Source: Uloborus plumipes (Eukaryota > Arthropoda > Arachnida > Araneae > Uloboridae). Taken from it: a DNA stretch of 64,000 nucleotides. Location of the stretch: NCBI GenBank assembly GCA_038373865.1, contig JAXGGA010002832.1, forward strand, positions 1 through 64,000, written 5' to 3'. Under the pieces are notes generated by a model, which saw only the letters and a program-made list of their open reading frames with translations, ran no database searches and was not told the origin of the DNA. The position numbers and the translations under genes were made by a program. This document shows, piece after piece, positions 57,152 to 64,000 of this stretch (positions are counted from its first letter, which is position 1; every line of letters begins with the position of its first letter).

Positions 57152-59305
57152 TACTTGTTCATACTGGCTTAGAATCGTGTTAATATTCTTTCCTCGGTAA
57201 GAAAATTTGAAATCAACTAGTGCATCATGGTAAATAGCAGTTTATCGGAGTTTGACTGAATGTTTGCAAGTACAAAAAAAGGTTACCGAGCTATGAACTA
57301 ATGCATTCATTAGGAAATTCGTACTGTTTATTTCCGTGCACAGACGGGGTTAACGCAATTATCTATGCATCCTAAGAGAAAAATTAGACGCCTGTAAGAA
57401 AATTTTAGATTTTATTTTATTTATACTGTTACGGCTCAAAAGTAAAACTGATTATATCTCAATACCCAGTGCATTTTTCCGAATGCACATGATAAATTGG
57501 TCGAACTTCATTTCAAGTTCACCCAAATCAAAGCAAAGATGGCACAAAAATGACCTACATTGTCGCTTCGTGGCGAAGACTGTTGAGTTCATCTTTAAAC
57601 TTTTTGACTGACGCATGTCACTCAACACAATTAATCCGTGTGGTCATTCCAAATAGTTTCCTTTTTTTTTCATACATTATTTAAACATTTTGCTGTTACA
57701 CTTTAATACTTAAAAATTACTTAAGTTAGAAGAAACACTATGAATGACGAATAAAAATTTAAACAATATTTACGTGTACTTTTCATTGGCTTTTTTTTCC
57801 TTCTAGAAAGTCTTCCTTTTTCTTTTTAATCTCGTAAAAATCTTCAAGATAGAGTTAATTTTGCACGCCAATGTTAAAAATGACAAATTAATCATTCTAA
57901 ATAGTTCTTCAGATATAATTATTTTTAGAATTTTGGGTCATCTATAATCAAATTCAATTTTTACCGGGACGTGAATAAACCGATAAGGACACAGAGCTTT
58001 TGTCTAAAAACAGGGACTTCTAATAAGCTTAGTATCAAAGAAAAAAGTCATTTTCCCCTTGAAATTGCAGACAGATTAATAGATTTAGAATCATTATTTT
58101 ATTTTACGCTTGCCTAATTTTTACTATATGATTAAAACATGTTTTGAAGGCCACTCTTATTTGTCCCCTATGTACTACGAAGTGGTCAAAATATTTAAAA
58201 ACCCTCCATAAATTGCTGTTGTAAAAACCATTGATAATTTATCATACCCTAACAACTGGAACATTAATAAAAATATGGTTGGAAGATGGAAATCATGAAA
58301 ACTGATGAACAAAGTTCAAAACTTTCGGTTATGATTTTAGCTATTTTAGTGAGAACAGCTCATATAGCATTTTCGTCTGTCTATTTAGTGTCACCTCATT
58401 TATTTATTCATGAATTAAAGAGATAACGTTAATACGGATACTCTAATGGTTTAAAAGTTTATCTGATATCAGCTGTAGATATGTGTACATTTTTGTGGCT
58501 ATGTTTTCATTAATAGAGGATTTCTATAAATATTCGGACATGTAAAAGTTTAATTCGAGCAGGCAAATTTATAGAGAAAAATGTGCGAGCAATACGCGAC
58601 ATAATTATAGATTTAAAAAAACACACAAAATGATAATAAAAAAAAGAGTTGTTTACACCAGTGCATGTATAAAACTGATTGCAATAACAAATGCTCAAAT
58701 AAACGTCTAGAAAATTTCTTTCAAGAAGCATTTTGTTCAATCTTGACCGTCTTGTGGTCTCTCTGTAGGTAGAAACAGGTTATGAATGCAATCAGCTGTG
58801 CATCATCTAATACCCAGACAGATTATTTTGCAACACAAACTCCCATACGAATGGTTTCAAAATTCTTTACTTATTTCTGTTTTCTATGTACATTATAATT
58901 TTAGAGCCAGAAGATTTTTTCTTTCTCAGAAATTCATTTCAGAATCAAATGTAAAAGCAAAACATATATACTGGTAGTTCGATCCAAAACCTTATAAATG
59001 GCACTGCAACTATGTTACGTGATTCAATCAACTGTTTATAAAGACAATATTAATACTCGATTGTATAGTAATGAAAATGTCTTCAACTTCTTTTCAAACA
59101 CCCACTGAAGTTAGAAATTGTATGCGTTTGCTCAAACGTAATTCTTCACTTCTGCGTTTAGTTTCTCACCTTATCAAAAACATTTATTTCACTAATACTG
59201 AATTTTTTCACGCCACATTAGAACATTAGAAATAATCTAGAATATATTTATAACTCAGATGGAATATTTTTATGTCATCGTTTAAGGATCGGAGAAACAT
59301 CTAGT
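57152..59305. other. No recognisable feature
   Basis: About 2.1 kb of AT-rich DNA. I see neither conserved frames nor paired ends on either strand. It could include intron of the gene starting at 53670. Confidence 0.4.
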
Positions 59306-60276
59306 GTAAGGTAATTTGGGAGAAGACACCGCATTGGGAAAAATGCCGTATCACATGAAGGGTCAGGGGGGAAAACCACGGTAGTCACATTTGATTCATT
59401 TTGAAAAACGAAATTTAAACTTTACGAACTCATAAACTTCCCCAGTATACTTGTTCTAAAATGACAATAATACATGGACTACAGTGTTTTTTCACGAATA
59501 TTGCATATACTAAACGAAATTACACTTATTTTTCTAACAGGTGGTAGCATCAGTTTAAATTCAACAAAAAGTGGACTACCGTGGTTTTTCCCCCTGACCC
59601 TTCATATGTTTCCCCCACAAGAATCAACAACAACAGCTAGCCAGTCAGTTAGAATGAAGGAGCATGCATATTGAGAGTATACATAAATTGTTTTTGATTT
59701 ACCGCTGGTTTAAGGGGTGTTTTTTTTTAATAGTGCTTATCAATTTTACAGCTCTGATGAGTACCAGAATGAGTGTTAAATACCTTTGGTTAGTTTTATT
59801 GAGTTTATTAGCGCAAGACGTTTAATAGGCTATACTGCGCCATTAAATACCTTTGGCTAAGACGCCGTATATTCTTTGTGGGAAGATGACGTAAATTTTC
59901 GACACGCCTTAGAGAAAACAATGATCCTACTCGAAACATAGACCTAGACAACGACACCGAGCCGTCGGAAAAAATGTAATTCGATAAAATACATTGCATG
60001 CAGTAGTTGGAGCAAAAAACTCATATGGCATCTTCCCCCAATGGAAATTGCACTAATGGCATCTTCCCCCACGGTATGGGAAGATACCGAAATGGAAGGG
60101 TCTTGTAATGATTGATTTTCGACGGTAAAAATGTTCTTCAAAGCGCAAAACTATTTTTTTACCAATCACAATAGTCCATATTTTGTGGATAAATTAGATT
60201 TTTAAAAATAAAACCAATGCGCAATTTTACATAAATTAAGGTTGAATACTACGTCGTCTTCCCCCATGTACCCTAC
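59306..60276. mobile_element. Possible TIR element with GGGAGAAGAC/GTCTTCCCCC ends
   Basis: The left end GTAAGGTAATTTGGGAGAAG and the inverse of the right end (GTAGGGTACATGGGGGAAG) match imperfectly. Inside, CATGAAGGGTCAGGGGG (59355) is inverse to CCCCCTGACCCTTCAT (59590), and GGCATCTTCCCCCA recurs at about 60027 and 60058. Boundaries approximate. Confidence 0.45.
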
Positions 60277-60589
60277 ATACTATGGCAGTGGAACCTATTC
60301 TTATCTTGAAGATTAAATATCGAAAATTCTATTCTGGCACCATCTAAAACAACCAATCACCTTCATTTGGCATTAAGAACGGTTGTTCCAAATTCAGAAT
60401 CAAATAGTCAGAAAAGGTTTTAAGATAACCAGATGAAAATTTCGTATTGATAAAATAAGTATGCAGTAATTAAACAATCACTCAGTTTGTCTATTCCCCC
60501 CTTTTCCTCAATAATTACAAAATACGTAAATAATTTAATTATGTATGTGTTATGGCCCATGGCATTCATCTTAACACTAGGTGCGGCCC

Positions 60590-61195
60590 TAGTGTAAAAA
60601 AAGGTTGGGCACCATTGCCCTAGGGCTACACCTCATACTAAGCTGCGTCTCGAGGGCCAAAGCCTATGTAGCATTAAACTATTATTCAAATATACAATAT
60701 ATCGCCAACTCTTATTCCATCCAAGGACTGCCGTTTTGTGCTTATTGGCACACGGCAGCCTGGTATAGGATTAATCGAGCCGGAGGTACAAATCCTCTTA
60801 TAGAAGCAAAGAGAGCCAAAAAAAAAAAAGAGTTTAGGAGCGGTGAGAGAGATTTACTGCTTTATTATTCAAATAGTTTTAGACAATATAGGATCTCGCG
60901 GAAAAGGAAAGGAAACGACAAACTATGGATTTGTCGTCTTCATTGCTAGGATTATTTTGATCCAATTTTCCTTTTGAATTATTTTAATACGACGAAGTTT
61001 CCTTTTTTATCCGAAACTAATAAATGCTATTTGGCTCAAACTTGAAACAATCTTTCTTGATTTCGGTGACTGACTGTTTTTAAAAGGTCCAGAACAATTT
61101 TTAAATTCGTAATATTGAACATTACAACGAGCCACATGAGTCAGCTTTGCGGGTCACACATGGCCCACGGGCCGCAAGTGGGGCACCACTGTACT
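60590..61195. mobile_element. hAT-like element, weakly defined
   Basis: The right end GGCCGCAAGTGGGGCACCAC followed by TG is the inverse of CAGTGGTGCCCCACTTGCGG, a typical hAT start. The left end has GGTTGGGCACCATTGCCC at about 60603. No clean 8-bp duplication was found, so limits are uncertain. Confidence 0.5.
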
Positions 61196-61556
61196 AGTTT
61201 TATGACTTTTTTTTAACTTGCAGTAGAAATCAGTGAACTTTTTAATACAGAATCAGAAAAATGCAATGAGTTTATTCTTCTTACAAAAAAGGTTTCGCAC
61301 CAATTACATTGAAAATGCTTAAACTTTAGTACACTCAGTGTAGTCAAAACGTTCAAGTTTAAATAAACGTGAGGTTCAGATATTCATGTTGTGACTATCT
61401 GATAATGGTTTGCATAATTTTACCCGTGGTACGGCAAAAACATTGGTCCGTAATACATTCCAACGGATTTATCAATGCAAGTGAAGACTGTTTAATGGTA
61501 GCAGAACAATTAAATTTCAAAACTTCGTCCTTTCAAACTAATCTTGATGACATATA

Positions 61557-61655
61557 GCACACCGAGAATGGAAGGGGCACTTATTAAATTGGATTGGCGT
61601 TAAACTACCGTAGACCAAAAAAAAAAAAGATGTGCCCCTTTCATTCTCGGTGTGC
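61557..61655. mobile_element. 99-bp miniature inverted-repeat element
   Basis: The ends GCACACCGAGAATGGAAGGG and the inverse of GCACACCGAGAATGAAAGGG bracket only about 50 bp, including a poly-A patch at 61618-61628. ATAT occurs on both sides (61552-61555; 61657-61660, with one extra base next to each end). Confidence 0.8.
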
Positions 61656-62087
61656 AATATGCTTGAGCTGAAAGTACACAGGCTTCACAGTTACTGTCTA
61701 ATATTTGTTCGCACGACCTCCCTCGAATCTGCTCACGCGCCCAGTCTCTTCCGATTTTCTCGAAATAGGGGGGACATGAAACGAGGAAGTATCAAGCGAA
61801 CAAGGATTGGAAGCATCGGGAAGTGCACCTCCGAAACCTATCTCCACTTTTTCAAATGGAAGCGTTCGTGGCAGCCAGTCGCAGAGATCCAAATCAGACA
61901 GTAGGGTAGACAGCAGACCAGTGAATGAACACTTGAGCAAATTTTTAATTTCAAAAAATCATAGCGCCGGAAAAAATGGTGGCATTTGCCACGTGACAGT
62001 AAAAACATGTCAGATGATAAAATCAGTGTTTTAAAAAAAAAAGTTGGGAGAGCTTTTATGGTTCTGCATCAGGTTTTATGGGGAGTC
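61656..62087. other. No recognisable feature
   Basis: Moderate-GC sequence with open frames on both strands (61632-61904 and 61698-61940) that look like chance; no domain or splice context. Confidence 0.4.
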
Positions 62088-62350
62088 AAGGCCGTATCCA
62101 GAGGGGGGGGGGCGACGGGCCCGCCCCCCCCCCAAACCCGAAATGTTTTATAATGTAATAATGTCTATCTCCAATAAAGGTTAGTTCAAGAAAATAATAA
62201 GAATAAAGAAATGAAAAACCCGCACACACATCGAACATCATGGGGGGGGGGGGGGGGCGGTGGCAGCTAGAAATTAGACTCATAGCACACACAAAAATGT
62301 ATGTGTGTTTGGGCAATGTGCGAAACTGGGCCTTTTCTGGATACGGCCTT
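62088..62350. mobile_element. 263-bp MITE with GGCCGTATCC ends
   Basis: The ends AAGGCCGTATCCAGA and TCTGGATACGGCCTT are exact inverses. The interior has G runs at 62102-62113 and 62241-62257 and a C run at 62124-62133. The ends resemble hAT MITEs, but I could not identify an 8-bp duplication. Confidence 0.75.
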
Positions 62351-62649
62351 TTGGGGGGTTAAAATGAAACAGAGTACCCAGACCCAGTGAAAGAACACGC
62401 CTACCAGGGAACAAATGCAGCATTTTCTAGTCATTTTCTTTCGGTAAACGTGTAGAAAGGAGTTAGTTCTGCTAGTTCATCAGTTAAGAAAAATGCTTCA
62501 AAACCTTATTTTTTAGGAAAAATACGAGGTGTTCATTCACTGGTCGGTATACGCTATATCCCCTATTTAAGAATGAAAATGTACGAAGATATAGGAGATC
62601 CACGTCTGATACTATGAATGAAAAAATAGTTTTCCCCTTTTAATTATTG

Positions 62650-62909
62650 AGTACGTGGTTGCTGTTTTATGGCCGGCGATTCGTGGTGCGCAAACTGTAC
62701 CGTCATTTGGTGTGAAGTCCGACTTCAACAGGATACATTTGACATACGGACCCTTTTATAGAGTAGGCACAGCACAACACATTCACACAACGGAAAGACA
62801 AGAACAGGAGAGAGAAAATACATCCATGCCAGAACCGGGATTCGAACCCGAAACCCCAGTCAGGCTTCTCTGACCACAAAGCAAGGTGGCCGACTTACGG
62901 ATCACGTAC
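62650..62909 (-). repeat. tRNA-derived SINE
   Basis: The minus strand carries a perfect B box GGTTCGAATCC (plus 62838-62848) with flanking stem text CGGGTTCGAATCCCGG, and an A-box-like TTTGTGGTCAGAGAAG about 35 nt upstream. There is no matching acceptor stem. The unit is bounded by the short inverse words GAGTACGTG (62650) and CACGTACTC (62901). The tail runs through CTCTCTCCTGTTCTTG on the minus strand. Confidence 0.65.
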
Positions 62910-63507
62910 TCATTTCTTTAAAGAAAAGGAATGTTGTACATAATTTGTACAAAAATCAAAAACCATCTCGCCCGTAAAACCTTAGGGTATGGTAATAATA
63001 TATGATTATATGAACAAAAATAGCTGATATAATTTTTCCCGATATCAACCAAATTTAAATTATGTTTTACAGTGAAAAAAGAAAGAAAAAAATTCAACAA
63101 GAATACTTTTCAGCTTTTATTTAATTTTACTGAAAAATAAAAGCAAAAATACAACGTTGAAAAGTACATATGAAGAGGAATACTGCAGAAACGTGTTTCG
63201 GAGTTACAAGGGACATCTCTTTTAATGCAAAAATTGAGAGCTTTTGGTCAGATGTCTTTGCATCCACAAGCGTATATTTTCGCCTTGAAAAAGGCGTTTC
63301 TTGCAACGCCGAAACAAGTGTCTGCAGTATTTCTGCACATTTGTGCTTTTCAACTGTATATTTTTGCTTCCACGTTCATACTGTTGAAACAAGGGTTAAC
63401 AACTAAAAAAACAGTAACACGACACCGCGCAACATCATTTCTTGTTTCTTGAAGAAAACCTTAAATAAATGTTCGTTCAATACTGCTCAAAAATTATCGT
63501 GTACCAC
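62910..63507. other. No recognisable feature
   Basis: AT-rich DNA. At 63222-63400 words such as GCAAAAAT, TTTTTGC and CAACGCCGAAAC recur weakly in both orientations, suggesting a decayed palindrome. No gene. Confidence 0.35.
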
Positions 63508-63580
63508 CGAGTTTCCCAAAGTGTGGTCCGCGGACCCCCGAGAGTCCGCGAGTTTATGCCAGGGGGTCCGATGTGCCATC
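63508..63580 (+). repeat. hAT-type element end fragment
   Basis: GTTTCCCAAAGTGTGGTCCG, then CGGACCCCCGAGAGTCCGCG, is the well-known style of hAT (Charlie-like) terminal sequence in animals, with an internal GCGGACCCC palindrome. Only one end is visible here. Confidence 0.6.
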
Positions 63581-63723
63581 CTGCTAAAACGTAATAACTA
63601 ATTGAAATTGTAAAACGAGAAACAAAATTTTAATTCAAAACGAAAACAGATTTATAAAGAATAAAAAAGTTCTTATTTACGAACAAGCAGCACTCCCATA
63701 ACCTTCGATTTTGACACATACTA

Positions 63724-64000
63724 CACTAGGTGGCCAAAAGTATCCGGACACTTTCAAAAATTCACATTTTTACATATAGCTCGAGAAATAAGTGATCAAT
63801 TGTTCTTTAACTTAGTCATACAAAATATAGGCTTCACCGAACATTTCCAAGTTGAAATTAAATTACCCTTGCATTTGGGGGACGACAAGGGGGTTGAAAG
63901 AAAAACCGCTTTTTGACCATAACTCTTCGAAAATAGCTCGGAATAAGCTATCAATTTCAGTAATTAATTAGCATACTATGTATAATTACTGTACAAATTT
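63724..64000. mobile_element. CACTAGGTGGCC family foldback element, copy 2, cut by the window end
   Basis: It begins CACTAGGTGGCCAAAAGTAT after TA (63722-63723) and follows the left arm of 36180-37757 through to the last base, with scattered differences (GGGGGACGACAAGG here against CGGGGACGATAAG there). The right half lies outside the window. Confidence 0.9.

Noticed and set aside
62826..62890. Candidate functional tRNA gene
   Set aside because: Perfect B box and T-arm-like stem, but no 5' acceptor partner for TTCTGGC.

Overview
The window looks like a piece of a large, AT-rich, repeat-laden animal genome (about two-thirds A+T by eye). There is no operon structure, no long uninterrupted host reading frame and no rRNA or functional tRNA gene. 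Tc1/mariner, pogo/Tigger-like, hAT, piggyBac and Helitron families occur together with short tRNA-derived repeats. The single convincing host exon has a TATA box, a short leader and a GTAAGT donor. This fits an arthropod, and the mix of repeats is compatible with a spider or other chelicerate. The taxon is an inference, not something the sequence proves.

Layout. 1-2150: no recognisable feature. 2155-5848: a tRNA-like repeat, a pogo/Tigger-like element holding a second element that holds a third, then a foldback element carrying a hAT-type insert. 7423-8548: a 52-bp tandem repeat and a truncated Helitron. 8794-20721: an 11.9-kb hAT-type element with a perfect 8-bp target duplication. It contains a second hAT element, a Helitron with two internal minisatellites, a 3.4-kb compound foldback element and one surviving 3' exon of a hAT transposase. 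21288-24476: a complete small Helitron, then a TTAA-bounded element containing a near-perfect hairpin. 26778-30597: a young Tc1 element whose transposase frame is split by a 2.4-kb insertion. 33276-34707: a decayed Tc1 element. 36180-37757: a long-arm TA-flanked foldback element, with another copy entering the window at 63724. 38846-41156: a foldback element with a G/C-run array inside. 44640-45478: a Tc1 remnant. 45978-50311: four layers of nested elements, including a TIR element carrying 18-bp minisatellites in opposite orientations in its two arms. 50540-52127: an inverted copy of the compound repeat at 2155, a 177-bp TA element and a piggyBac 3' end with the C-terminal zinc-finger remnant of its transposase.

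The only good host-gene signal is at about 53.6-53.75 kb: a GC-rich core promoter followed by an 82-nt first coding exon for a signal peptide and a canonical splice donor. Its downstream exons were not recognised; intron 1 (if the call is right) holds a MITE and may run past the end of the window. The rest, 54-64 kb, is anonymous AT-rich DNA with scattered MITEs, SINE-like units and hAT ends.

No new multi-gene system was found. The most unusual material is structural: deep nesting datable from target duplications, very long palindromes, and satellite arrays trapped inside terminal inverted repeats.
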